From Cellulomonas denverensis (GTDB taxonomy: Bacteria; Actinomycetota; Actinomycetes; Actinomycetales; Cellulomonadaceae): 64,000 nt of DNA. A program made the position numbers and the translations under genes. The stretch lies in contig NZ_JAAXOX010000003.1 in the NCBI RefSeq assembly GCF_012396125.1, positions 1-64,000 on the forward strand. The letters are read 5' to 3'. Under the pieces are notes generated by a model. That model was not told the DNA's origin, made no database searches, and saw only the letters and a program-made list of their open reading frames with translations. Below, piece after piece: positions 17,182-25,873 of this stretch; the stretch's first letter is position 1, and every line of letters starts with the position of its first letter.

Positions 17182-20100
17182 CCGCGCTGTCCGCCCGGGA
17201 CATCGCCGCCCTGCTGCGCCGCGATCCGCCCACGCCCGAGCAGGTCGCCGTGATCGAGTCCCCGCTGCGCCCCGCGCTGGTGGTGGCCGGTGCCGGGTCG
17301 GGCAAGACCGAGACCATGTCCGCCCGGGTGGTCTGGCTGATCGCCAACGGCCTGGTCGCCCCGGAGCAGGTGTTGGGTCTGACCTTCACCCGCAAGGCCG
17401 CCGGGGAGCTGGCCGAACGGGTGCGGCGCCGGCTGCGTCACCTGGCCCGGGCCGCCGCGGCCGACGGACTGATGCTGCCCGGGTTGTCCGCCGCCGAGGA
17501 CACCGCCCTGGCCACCATCGCCCGGCCGACCATCTCCACCTACAACGCCTACGCCGCCGCACTGGTCGGCGACCACGGGCTGCGGCTCGGGATCGAACCG
17601 GCCGCCCGGCTGCTGGGCGAGGCGGCGCAGTGGCAGCTGGCCAGTCAGGTGGTCGAGTCCTGGACCGCCGACCTGGACAGCCGGGCCGCGGTGTCCACCG
17701 TGGTGGACGCGGTGCTGTCGCTGTCCGGGGCGCTGGACGAGCACCTGCTGGAACCCGAGGACGCCCGGCGCGGGATCGAGCAGATCGTCGAGGCGATCGA
17801 GGCCACCCCGCCCGGCACGCCGCCCAAGCCGCACTACGCCGACATCCGCACCCTGATCGGTGCGCTCGGCGAGCGGTCCCGGGTGCTGGAGCTGGTCGCC
17901 GAGTACCGCCGGCGCAAGCGGGCCACCGACGCCCTGGACTTCGGCGACCAGGTGGCGATCGCGGCCCGGCTGGCCCGGGACGTGCCGGAGGTGGGCGAGA
18001 CCGAGCGGGCCCGGTTCCGGGTGGTGCTGCTGGACGAGTACCAGGACACCTCCTACGCCCAGCTGGTCCTGCTGTCCTCGCTGTTCCGCGACGGGCACCC
18101 GGTGACCGCGGTCGGCGACCCGCACCAGTCGATCTACGGCTGGCGCGGTGCCAGCGCCGGCGGCCTGGAACGGTTCCCGGAGACGTTCCCGGTGCTGACC
18201 GCCGACGGCGAGCGGCGGCGGGCCGACCTGCACCAGCTGTCCACCTCCTGGCGCAACGACGTCGCGGTGCTCGCGGCCGCGAACCTGGTCGCCGCACCCC
18301 TGCGCCGCGCCGCCACCAGCCGGATCGAGCTGCCCGAGCTGGGCGCCCGCCCCGGCGCCGGTGCCGGTGAGGTGCTGGCCCGGATGCTGCCCACGGTGGA
18401 GGACGAGGCGCGGGCGGTGACCGAGTTCGTCGCCGCCCGGTGGCGGGCCGCGGGGCCGGACGGTGGTGGGCGGGTGACCGCCGCGGTGCTCTGCCGCAAG
18501 CGCGCCCAGTTCCCGGTGCTGCACGCGGCGCTGCGCGAGGCCGGGCTGCCGGTGGAGGTGGTCGGGCTCGGCGGGTTGCTGGCCACCCCGGAGGTGGTCG
18601 ACGTGGTGGCCCTGTTGCAGGCGGCGCACGATCCGTCGCGCGGGGACGCGCTGATGCGGCTGCTCACCGGTGCCCGGCTCCGGATCGGTGCGGCGGACCT
18701 GCACGCGCTGGCCGACTGGTCGGTGCAGGTCGCCGACGGCCTGGAACGCCGGGCCGCCGCCGGTGAGGTGCCCGCCGCGGCCGACGTGGTGGACGAGCGC
18801 AGCATCGTGGACGCGGTGGACCAGCTGCCGCCGCCGGACTGGCACAGTTCCCGCGGCCGGTCGCTGAGCGAGACCGGCCGGGCCCGGCTGGCCGAGCTCG
18901 CCGGGGTACTGCGGGCGCTGCGCGGGCAGACCTACCTGTCGCTGCCCGAGCTGGTGGTGCAGGCCGAGCGGCTGTGGGGGCTGGACCTGGAGGTCGCCGC
19001 CCGGCCCGGGATCAGCCCCGGCCGGGCCCGGGCGCACCTGGACGCGTTCCGGGACGTGGCGGTGCAGTACGCCGAGTCCACCGACGACCCGACCCTGGGC
19101 GGGTTCCTGGCCTGGCTGGAATCGGCCGATGCGCACGAGCAGGGCCTGGACATGCCGGTCACCGAGCCGGACCCGGACGCGGTGCAGCTGATGACCGTGC
19201 ACGCCGCCAAGGGCCTGGAGTGGGACGTGGTCGCGGTGGCCGGGCTGGTCGACGGCGGGCTGCCGAACACCCGCACCCAGGGGTCGGAGGGCCCGGTCGA
19301 CTCCGGCTGGCTGACCGGCCTGGGCGAACTGCCCTACCCGCTGCGCGGCGACCGGCACGACCTGCCCGACTTCGCCTACGCCGGTGCCGCGGACCCGCAG
19401 GACCTGAACGAGCGGCGCAAGCAGTTCCGCCGGGATGCCGGTGACCACCAGGTGGCCGAGGAACGCCGGCTGGCCTACGTCGCCTTCACCCGGGCCCGGG
19501 CCGCCCTGCTGCTGACCGGCGCGTGGTGGGGGGACGCCGGCCGGCCGCGCCCGCCGTCGCTGTTCCTGACCGAGGTGGTCGAGGCCGGGCTGGCCCGGGT
19601 CGAGGACTGGGCCGACGCCCCCGCGCCGGACCAGGGCAATCCGCGCGAGGCCCAGGACACCGCGGTGCTCTGGCCAGCCGACCCGTTCGGCACCGGCGGC
19701 CGCCGCGAGCTGGTCCGGACCGCCGCCGATGCGGTGCTCGCCGCCCGGGCCGCCGGACCCGACGACACCCCGACGCCCTGGGACCACACCGTCCGGCTGC
19801 TGCTGGCCGAACGGGAGGACGAGGCCCGTCCCGGCGCCGACGTCGAGCTGCCCGCGCACCTGTCCGCCTCCGCGGTGGTCCGGCTGGCCGGCGACCCCGC
19901 CGACTTCGCCCGGGCCCTGCGCCGACCGGTGCCGCAGCGTCCCTCGCCGCAGGCCCGGCGCGGTACCCGGTTCCACGCCTGGGTCGAGGGGTTCTACGGC
20001 GAATCGGCGCTGGTGGACATCGACGACCTGCCCGGTGCGGACGACGACTCGGTGCCGGTGGACGCCGACGAGCTCACCCTGCGTGAGCACTTCCTGGCCA

Positions 20101-20459
20101 CCGAGTGGTCGACCCTGCGCCCGATCGCGGTGGAGGCCGACGTGGAGACCGTGATCGGCGGCTACGTGCTGCGCTCCCGGATCGACGCGGTGTTCCCCGA
20201 CCCGCAGCGACCGGGGGAGGACGCGGTGGTGGTGGTCGACTGGAAGACCGGCGCCCCGCCCGCCGACGCCGAGTCCGCCGCGGTCCGGGAGCTGCAGCTC
20301 GCGGTCTACCGGCTGGCCTGGTCGCGCTGGACCGGGACGCCGCTGGACCGGGTCGGCGCGGCGTTCTGCTACGTCGGCACCGGGCGGACCGTGCGGCCGG
20401 AGCGGTTGCTCGGCGCGGAGGACATCGAGCGGATGCTGCTGGGCGTGACCCAGGGCTGA
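17178..20459 (+). CDS. adnB: AdnB subunit of the AdnAB helicase-nuclease
   Basis: 1093 aa from a GTG that overlaps the adnA stop. Here the motor is intact: Walker A AGAGSGKTE near residue 38, LTFTRKAAGE (Ia), LLDEYQDTSYAQ (II), GDPHQSIYGWRGASAG (III), TVHAAKGLEWDVV (V) and RRLAYVAFTRARAAL (VI). The C-terminal nuclease has RGTRFHAWVEGFYG and VVVDWKTGAPP followed by ELQLAVYRLAW, the RecB family catalytic residues. No cysteine cluster is seen. This subunit should supply the translocation power of the complex and cut the opposite strand. Confidence 0.95.
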   Translation: MTALSARDIAALLRRDPPTPEQVAVIESPLRPALVVAGAGSGKTETMSARVVWLIANGLVAPEQVLGLTFTRKAAGELAERVRRRLRHLARAAAADGLMLPGLSAAEDTALATIARPTISTYNAYAAALVGDHGLRLGIEPAARLLGEAAQWQLASQVVESWTADLDSRAAVSTVVDAVLSLSGALDEHLLEPEDARRGIEQIVEAIEATPPGTPPKPHYADIRTLIGALGERSRVLELVAEYRRRKRATDALDFGDQVAIAARLARDVPEVGETERARFRVVLLDEYQDTSYAQLVLLSSLFRDGHPVTAVGDPHQSIYGWRGASAGGLERFPETFPVLTADGERRRADLHQLSTSWRNDVAVLAAANLVAAPLRRAATSRIELPELGARPGAGAGEVLARMLPTVEDEARAVTEFVAARWRAAGPDGGGRVTAAVLCRKRAQFPVLHAALREAGLPVEVVGLGGLLATPEVVDVVALLQAAHDPSRGDALMRLLTGARLRIGAADLHALADWSVQVADGLERRAAAGEVPAAADVVDERSIVDAVDQLPPPDWHSSRGRSLSETGRARLAELAGVLRALRGQTYLSLPELVVQAERLWGLDLEVAARPGISPGRARAHLDAFRDVAVQYAESTDDPTLGGFLAWLESADAHEQGLDMPVTEPDPDAVQLMTVHAAKGLEWDVVAVAGLVDGGLPNTRTQGSEGPVDSGWLTGLGELPYPLRGDRHDLPDFAYAGAADPQDLNERRKQFRRDAGDHQVAEERRLAYVAFTRARAALLLTGAWWGDAGRPRPPSLFLTEVVEAGLARVEDWADAPAPDQGNPREAQDTAVLWPADPFGTGGRRELVRTAADAVLAARAAGPDDTPTPWDHTVRLLLAEREDEARPGADVELPAHLSASAVVRLAGDPADFARALRRPVPQRPSPQARRGTRFHAWVEGFYGESALVDIDDLPGADDDSVPVDADELTLREHFLATEWSTLRPIAVEADVETVIGGYVLRSRIDAVFPDPQRPGEDAVVVVDWKTGAPPADAESAAVRELQLAVYRLAWSRWTGTPLDRVGAAFCYVGTGRTVRPERLLGAEDIERMLLGVTQG

Positions 20460-20492
20460 GCCGCGGCCCCGTGGTCGAGGCGCGATCCGGGG

Positions 20493-21440
20493 CTAGTCCT
20501 GGACGGCGGCCGGGGTACTGCCGGTCTCCGGCTGCTCCCGGGTCTGCTCGTCCAGCTCGTCCAGCATCGACACCGCATCGGCGATCACCTCGTCGTCGCG
20601 GGTGCGCACGCCGTAGAGCAGCCAGCGCACCAGCGCGAGCTCCCCGGCCAGCAGCGCGCGGTCGGCCAGGAACGGGTCGGTCAGCTCGGTGCGCCGCAGC
20701 TGGTAGGCCTCCATGATCGCGTCCACCGCGTCCTGCGGGGCGGCGACCAGCAACCAGGACAGGTCGTCGGCGGGGTCGGCCACCTTCGCCTCGCCCCAGC
20801 TGAGCACCCCGGTGACCTCGCCGTCGGCGGCCAGCACGTGGTCGGCGGACAGGTCGCCGTGCACCATCACCGGGCTGAACTTCCACATCGCGACGTCCTC
20901 GAGCCGCTCCTCCCAGCGGCGCAGCAGCCCGGCGGGCACCCGGCCGGTGCGGGCGGCCTCGTCCACCTCGGACAGCCGGCGCGCGCGGTAGGTGGCGGCG
21001 TCGTAGATCGGCAGCCCGGCCTCCTCGGCCAGGGTGGGCGGCAGCTCGTGCAGGGCGGCGATCGCCCGGCCCAGCGCCGCCGCGGTGCCCGGACCCGGCC
21101 GCAACCGGTCCAGCGCCACCGGGTGACCCTTGAGCTGGCGGTACATCACCGCCCGGCCGCCCTCCTCCAGCGGGGCCGACCCGACCACCCGCGGCACGTC
21201 GAACGGCAGGGTGCCGTCGTCCACCGCCCGGGCCAGGCCCCCGAGCAGGACCAGCTCGGCCTCCAGGGCGGCACCGGCGGCGGAGGACCGGGGGGCACGG
21301 ACCACCCAGCGGGCGTTCTTGGCGTCGGTCACCACCGCGATGTCGTCCTCGCCACCGAAGTCCGACGCGCGCACCGCCCGGGCGTCGAAGCCGGGGACGG
21401 CGACGGTCGCGAGCGCAGCGAGGGCGAGGGGTGAACGCAC
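20493..21440 (-). CDS. Aminoglycoside/macrolide phosphotransferase-family protein
   Basis: 315 aa from the GTG at 21440. It has the kinase-like fold of the APH family: the catalytic loop reads VHGDLSADHVL, and the metal-binding segment WGEAKVADPADD takes the place of DFG-like D-x-G. In classical enzymes the residue four after the catalytic Asp is Asn; here it is His, a variant. The natural substrate may be a small metabolite rather than an antibiotic. It sits between adnB and nudC in the opposite orientation, a position occupied by a similar gene in related actinobacteria. The open frame continues upstream without domain support. Confidence 0.85.
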   Translation of the reverse strand: MRSPLALAALATVAVPGFDARAVRASDFGGEDDIAVVTDAKNARWVVRAPRSSAAGAALEAELVLLGGLARAVDDGTLPFDVPRVVGSAPLEEGGRAVMYRQLKGHPVALDRLRPGPGTAAALGRAIAALHELPPTLAEEAGLPIYDAATYRARRLSEVDEAARTGRVPAGLLRRWEERLEDVAMWKFSPVMVHGDLSADHVLAADGEVTGVLSWGEAKVADPADDLSWLLVAAPQDAVDAIMEAYQLRRTELTDPFLADRALLAGELALVRWLLYGVRTRDDEVIADAVSMLDELDEQTREQPETGSTPAAVQD

Positions 21441-21610
21441 CCCCACAGGGTAGGCGGGTGGGCGGTGGCTCCGCCCGGGGCGGTGCCATTCCGGCGTGTC
21501 GGGTGCTTCGAGCGGCGGTGCCGGGCAGGGCGCGGGCGGGAGTGGGTGCCGCCACCTGTCACCGGGGACCGGCCTCTGCGACCGTCGGCCCGGGCGCGTA
21601 CGGTGACGTG

Positions 21611-22675
21611 GTGCTCGACTCCGATCTTCCGCTGTCGCGCACGGTGACCGACCGTGCCGCCGACCTCCGCCGCGACCCCGGTCTGCTGGACCGCCTGCTC
21701 GACCTGCCCGGTTCCCGGGTGCTGTTGGTGAGCTCCGGGCAGGTGGTGGCCCGCTCGGACGGACGCCGGCCGGCACTGGTCTGGTTCGCCCCGGCCGAGG
21801 CCGCCCTGCGCGCACCGACCGGATCGCTGGCCGAACGGTGGGCCTTCCTCGGCTACGACGATGCCGACCAGGTGCCCGGGGTGGCGGTGACCGAGCCGGT
21901 CGAGCGCACCGGACCCGCGTATCTGGCCCACCACGTGCCGGACCCGGCGGTGGCCGCGCTGCCGGAGGGCACCAGCTGGATGCCGCTGCGGGACATCGGC
22001 GCCGAGCTGTCCGCCCGGGACGCCGGCCTGGCCACCGCCGCGGTGGCGCTGTACGAGTGGCACGTCCGGCACCCGCGCTGCCCGCGCTGCGGGGCGGTGA
22101 CCTACACCGTCCAGTCCGGCTGGGTCCGGCGCTGCGTGGCGGACGGCACCGAGCACTACCCGCGCACCGACCCCGCGGTGATCATGGCGGTGATCGACGA
22201 CGACGGCCGGTTGCTGCTGGCGAACTCCGCGGCCTGGCCGGCCCGGCGGTTCTCCACCCTGGCCGGGTTCGTCGAGCCCGGGGAGTCGGTGGAGCACGCG
22301 ATCCGGCGCGAGGTGCGCGAGGAGTCCGCGGTGGTGGTCGGCGAGGTCGAGTACAAGGGCAGCCAGCCGTGGCCGTTCCCGGCGTCGCTGATGCTCGGCT
22401 TCCAGGCCCGCGCCCTGACCACGACGATCGCGGTGGACGGCGACGAGCTGGCCGCCGCGCAGTGGTTCACCCGGGCCGAGCTGCACCGCGCGGTCGCCGT
22501 GGGTGAGGTGGTACTGCCGCCGTCGACCTCGATCGCCCGGGCGCTGATCGAGGACTGGTTCGGCGGTCCGGTGCCGCCCGGGCCGGAGCCGGACGCCTGG
22601 CGGACCTCGGTGCCCGCCCCGGACCCGGCGGCCGGCAGCGGCCCCGCCGGTCACGCGGACGACGGCGGGGCCTGA
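21611..22675 (+). CDS. nudC: NAD(+) diphosphatase NudC
   Basis: About 354 aa from one of two adjacent GTG codons (21608 or 21611). It has an N-terminal NUDIX-like domain, a zinc-ribbon part (HPRCPRCGAVTY then GWVRRC), the Nudix box (GFVEPGESVEHAIRRE plus REES following) and the NADH-pyrophosphatase signature SQPWPFPASLM. NudC splits NAD(H) into NMN(H) and AMP and removes NAD caps from RNA. Only three zinc-ribbon cysteines are obvious; the fourth ligand may be the His of DGTEHYPR. It precedes a mycoredoxin gene in the opposite orientation. Confidence 0.95.
   Translation: MLDSDLPLSRTVTDRAADLRRDPGLLDRLLDLPGSRVLLVSSGQVVARSDGRRPALVWFAPAEAALRAPTGSLAERWAFLGYDDADQVPGVAVTEPVERTGPAYLAHHVPDPAVAALPEGTSWMPLRDIGAELSARDAGLATAAVALYEWHVRHPRCPRCGAVTYTVQSGWVRRCVADGTEHYPRTDPAVIMAVIDDDGRLLLANSAAWPARRFSTLAGFVEPGESVEHAIRREVREESAVVVGEVEYKGSQPWPFPASLMLGFQARALTTTIAVDGDELAAAQWFTRAELHRAVAVGEVVLPPSTSIARALIEDWFGGPVPPGPEPDAWRTSVPAPDPAAGSGPAGHADDGGA
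22640..22672. terminator. Hairpin overlapping the nudC stop
   Basis: GGCCCCGCCG pairs perfectly with CGGCGGGGCC across a 13-nt loop. The hairpin ends just before the TGA of nudC and lies between it and the convergent mycoredoxin gene, so it may terminate one or both. There is no T-tract. Confidence 0.55.
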
Positions 22676-22691
22676 CCGGGCTCAGCCGGGT

Positions 22692-22952
22692 TCAGCCGGC
22701 AAGTGCCTGCTTGACCTGCACCAGCGAGGGGTTGGTCAGCGCCGACCCGTCCGGGAACAGCACGGTCGGCACGGTCTGGTTGCCGCCGTTGACCTGCTCG
22801 ACGTAGGCCGCGGCCTGCGGCTGCTGCTCGATGTCCACCTCGGTGTAGCCGATCCCGGCGCTGTCGAGCTGGGTCTTCAGCCGGCGGCAGTAGCCGCACC
22901 AGGTGGTGGTGTACATCGTCACCGAGCCCGCGGCGGGCAGCTCCTGGGTCAT
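22692..22952 (-). CDS. mrx1: Mycoredoxin-1-like glutaredoxin
   Basis: 86 aa. It has a thioredoxin-fold glutaredoxin with the active site TTWCGYCRRLK (CGYC) near residue 19 and the cis-proline TVPTVLF. Mycoredoxins reduce mixed disulfides with mycothiol, the actinobacterial low-molecular-weight thiol. The ATG at 22952 has an AGGAAAGGAC ribosome-binding site. The gene lies between nudC and uvrD2, matching the mycobacterial order. Confidence 0.93.
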   Translation of the reverse strand: MTQELPAAGSVTMYTTTWCGYCRRLKTQLDSAGIGYTEVDIEQQPQAAAYVEQVNGGNQTVPTVLFPDGSALTNPSLVQVKQALAG

Positions 22953-23068
22953 CGTCGTCCTTTCCTCGGGGTGCTCGGGTGGCAACGCCCCGGCCGGTGC
23001 CGGGCATTCCCGCCGGTGGTCCCCAGCCGGTGCCGGGCTGTCCCCGGCAGGTGCGAGGATGCCAGGCG

Positions 23069-25084
23069 ATGTCCCCCGACGATCTGCTCGACGCCCTCGA
23101 CCCCGACCAGCGCGCGGTGGCCGGTGCGCTCACCGGCCCGGTCTGCGTGCTGGCCGGCGCCGGCACCGGCAAGACCCGCGCCATCACGCACCGGATCGCC
23201 TACGGCGTGCGCACCGGGGTGTACGCGCCGACCAGCGTGCTGGCCGTGACCTTCACCGCCCGGGCGGCGGGGGAGATGCGCACCCGGCTGCGCGACCTGG
23301 GGGTGGCGGGGGTGCAGGCCCGCACCTTCCACTCCGCGGCGCTGCGCCAGCTGCGGTACTTCTGGCCGCGGGTGGTGGGCGGTCCGGTGCCGGAGCTGCT
23401 GGCCCAGAAGGCCCCGGTGGTCGCCGACGCCTGCCACCGGCTGGGCCTGGCGGTCGACCGGGTCGCAGTGCGGGACCTGGCCTCGGAGATCGAGTGGGCC
23501 AAGGTCAGCCGGATCACCGCCGAGGACTACCAGACCGCCGCGGCCGCCGCCGGGCGCCCGGCCCCCGCCGGGCACGACCACCAGGTGATCGCCCGGCTGA
23601 TCACCGCCTACGAGGACGCCAAGGACGCCCGCGGGGCGATGGACATGGAGGACATCCTCTGGCTGCTGGCCGGGATGCTGGTGGACAACGGCGCGGTCGC
23701 CGAGGAGGTCCGGTCCCAGTACCGCCGGTTCGTGGTGGACGAGTACCAGGACATCTCCCCGCTGCAGAAGTTCCTGCTGGACCAGTGGCTCGGCGGCCGG
23801 GACGAACTGTGCGTGGTCGGCGACCCGGCCCAGACCATCTACTCCTTCGCCGGGGCGACCCCGCACTACCTGACCCGGTTCACCGCCGAGCACCCCGGCG
23901 CCCAGGTGGTCCGGCTGGTCCGGGACTACCGCTCCACCCCGCAGGTGGTCGGCCTGGCGAACGAGGTGCTGCGCCGCGCACCGAAGGGCACCGGCTGGGC
24001 ACCGCTGGAACTGGTCGCCCAGCGGCCGGCGGCCGGGCCGGTGCGGTTCGCGGTCTACGACGACGACGAGTCCGAGGCGGCCGGTGTCGCCACCCGGATC
24101 GGCCGGTTGATCGCCGCCGGGACCCGGCCCAGCCAGATCGCCGTGCTGTACCGGATCAACTCCCAGTCCGAGGCGTTCGAGCAGGCGCTGGCCGCCGCCG
24201 GGATCGGCTACGTGCTGCGCGGCGGGGAGCGGTTCTTCGCCCGGCGCGAGGTGCGGGACGCGATCGTCACCCTGCGCGGTGCGGCGGTGGCCGCCGACCC
24301 GGGCGACTCGATGCCGCAGGCCGCCCGGGACGCGCTGCGGGCGGTCGGCTGGTCGGAGGAACCGCCCGCCGCGCGCGGCGCCTCCCGCGAACGCTGGGAC
24401 TCGCTGTCGGCACTGGTCGCCCTGGCCGACGAGCTGGCCGCCACCGCCGAGCGCGCCGGGGGCCGGGCCACCGTCGCCGATCTGGTCGCCGACCTGGACG
24501 AGCGCGCTGCCGCCCAGCACGCCCCCACCGTGGAGGGCGTGACCCTGGCGTCGCTGCACGCGGCCAAGGGCCTGGAGTGGGACGCGGTCTTCCTCACCGG
24601 GCTGAGCGAGGGCCTAGTGCCCTGGGCGTCGGCGGACACCACCGCAGACCTGGCCGAGGAGCGCCGGCTGCTGTACGTCGGCATCACCCGCGCGCGCGAG
24701 CACCTGGAACTGTCCTACGCGCGCTCCCGCACCCCGGGCGGCCGGGGCAACCGGCGGCGCTCGCGGTTCCTGGACGGGCTGTGGCCCAGCGACGGCCGGG
24801 GCCGGTTCGGCCGCCGGGAGACCGGATCGGTGCCGCGCACCACCGGCAATCCGGACCCGGCGCTGCTGGCTGCACTGACCCAGTGGCGCGAGGACCTGGC
24901 CCGCCGGACGTCCAAGCCGTCCTTCACCGTGCTGGGCGACGCCACGCTGGCCTCGATCGCCGAGCTGCGACCCGCCTCGGTGCCCGATCTGGCGCGGATC
25001 CACGGCATCGGACCGGCCAAGATCGACCGCTACGGCACCGAGCTGCTGGCGCTCGTCGCGGCCCACTCAGAAGTTTCTCGTTAA
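23069..25084 (+). CDS. uvrD2: ATP-dependent DNA helicase UvrD2
   Basis: 671 aa. The superfamily-1 helicase motifs are complete: Walker A AGAGTGKTRA near residue 31, VTFTARAAGEM, VVDEYQDISPLQ, GDPAQTIYSFAGA, SLHAAKGLEWDAVF and RRLLYVGITRARE. The C-terminus (TLASIAELRPASVPDLARI, then HGIGPAKIDRYG) is an HRDC domain, the mark of UvrD2 against UvrD1/PcrA. The four-cysteine element seen in mycobacterial UvrD2 is not present. It unwinds DNA in repair and is essential in mycobacteria. Its stop codon lies in the whiB7 promoter. Confidence 0.93.
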   Translation: MSPDDLLDALDPDQRAVAGALTGPVCVLAGAGTGKTRAITHRIAYGVRTGVYAPTSVLAVTFTARAAGEMRTRLRDLGVAGVQARTFHSAALRQLRYFWPRVVGGPVPELLAQKAPVVADACHRLGLAVDRVAVRDLASEIEWAKVSRITAEDYQTAAAAAGRPAPAGHDHQVIARLITAYEDAKDARGAMDMEDILWLLAGMLVDNGAVAEEVRSQYRRFVVDEYQDISPLQKFLLDQWLGGRDELCVVGDPAQTIYSFAGATPHYLTRFTAEHPGAQVVRLVRDYRSTPQVVGLANEVLRRAPKGTGWAPLELVAQRPAAGPVRFAVYDDDESEAAGVATRIGRLIAAGTRPSQIAVLYRINSQSEAFEQALAAAGIGYVLRGGERFFARREVRDAIVTLRGAAVAADPGDSMPQAARDALRAVGWSEEPPAARGASRERWDSLSALVALADELAATAERAGGRATVADLVADLDERAAAQHAPTVEGVTLASLHAAKGLEWDAVFLTGLSEGLVPWASADTTADLAEERRLLYVGITRAREHLELSYARSRTPGGRGNRRRSRFLDGLWPSDGRGRFGRRETGSVPRTTGNPDPALLAALTQWREDLARRTSKPSFTVLGDATLASIAELRPASVPDLARIHGIGPAKIDRYGTELLALVAAHSEVSR

Positions 25085-25119
25085 TTCGGTTGTGCCGTCC
25101 TCGGCCTGCCGCCTACTGT
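25081..25119 (+). promoter_or_regulatory. whiB7 promoter with AT-rich WhiB7 element
   Basis: A -35 like hexamer TTGTGC (25090-25095) and a -10 TACTGT (25114-25119) are separated by 18 bp. Just upstream of the -35 the sequence turns AT-rich (TTTCTCGTTAATTC), in a region otherwise over 70% GC. In mycobacteria and streptomycetes, WhiB7 with its AT-hook and SigA activates its own promoter through exactly such an AT-rich patch next to the -35. The element overlaps the uvrD2 stop codon. Confidence 0.65.
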
Positions 25120-25191
25120 GATTCCTGCCCGATGAGACAGGCCGTGCTGTGCCAAGCGCAGACCGGTCGGAGACGAGAGGAGGTGGACGTG

Positions 25192-25392
25192 GTGAAGAAG
25201 CTCAACATGATCGGTTCCGGTGCGGTCGCACTGCCGATCCAGGCGTCCACCTTCGGTTCGGTCCAGGGGAGTGGTGTGTCCGCGGTGCGGATCACCAGTG
25301 GCGGCACCGCCACCCTCGGCTTCACCGGTCGCCTGCGTGGCAGCGGTGATGCCCCCGCCCCCGACTCCGTCGGCCCAGGTCTGCTCGGCTAG
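25192..25392 (+). CDS. Small upstream ORF in the whiB7 leader
   Basis: 66 aa from the second of two adjacent GTG codons, preceded by a near-perfect AGGAGG at 25178-25183. It begins VKKLNMIGSGAVALPIQAS and is rich in Gly, Ser, Thr and Ala with no recognised domain. It is followed within 15 bp by an intrinsic terminator and then by whiB7. In mycobacteria and Streptomyces, whiB7/wblC is controlled by a translated upstream ORF whose stalled ribosome prevents termination. This ORF is placed to play that part, though it may instead be an independent small protein. Confidence 0.6.
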   Translation: MKKLNMIGSGAVALPIQASTFGSVQGSGVSAVRITSGGTATLGFTGRLRGSGDAPAPDSVGPGLLG

Positions 25393-25406
25393 AGCACCTG
25401 ACCTGC

Positions 25407-25446
25407 AGGCCACGGAGTCCCCCGGATTCCGTGGCCTTTCTCTTTG
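25407..25446 (+). terminator. Intrinsic terminator/attenuator before whiB7
   Basis: AGGCCACGGA (25407-25416) pairs exactly with TCCGTGGCCT (25428-25437), followed by the T-rich run TTCTCTTT. It is a classic intrinsic terminator located between the small upstream ORF and whiB7, about 85 bp before the whiB7 start. A CGTGGC segment inside the upstream ORF could pair with GCCACG of its left arm and act as antiterminator. Confidence 0.8.
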
Positions 25447-25528
25447 TCCCGACCTGATGGCAGGGGCGAGGTGGGAGCAACGGGACCCGTCCGCCCCATC
25501 AGCTTTCGCTTCACATCAGGAGGACATC

Positions 25529-25867
25529 GTGCGGCTCACCACGCTGCTCGACACGGTCGGACTCGGCGGGTCCGGCCCCTGGCCCCCCGTCACGTCCGGC
25601 ACCGACGACTTCGACACCCTGGTCGCGGGTCTGATCCCGTGCCGCTCCAACGACCCCGAGCTCTGGTTCGCCGAGCGCACCGCCGAGGTCGAGCGGGCCA
25701 AGGCGCTGTGCCGGGAGTGCCCGCTGCTGGAGGGCTGCCTGGCCGGCGCCCTCGAACGGCAGGAGCCCTGGGGGGTCTGGGGCGGTCAGGTGTTCGTCGC
25801 GGGACAGGTGGTCGCGGTCAAGCGCGGCCGCGGCCGGCCCCGCAAGGACGCAACCCCGGCGGCCTGA
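25529..25867 (+). CDS. whiB7: WhiB7-type Fe-S transcription factor
   Basis: 112 aa from a GTG with AGGAGG eight bases upstream. The four WhiB cysteines are present: IPCRSND near residue 38, then LCREC and EGC (C-x2-C-x5-C spacing), binding a 4Fe-4S cluster. The EPWGVWGG turn follows, and the C-terminus has the AT-hook RGRGRPRK that defines WhiB7. The protein binds SigA and AT-rich promoter DNA and switches on intrinsic resistance to ribosome-targeting antibiotics. It sits directly after uvrD2, as in mycobacteria, with a regulated leader of about 400 nt. Confidence 0.96.
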   Translation: MRLTTLLDTVGLGGSGPWPPVTSGTDDFDTLVAGLIPCRSNDPELWFAERTAEVERAKALCRECPLLEGCLAGALERQEPWGVWGGQVFVAGQVVAVKRGRGRPRKDATPAA

Positions 25868-25873
25868 GATGAC

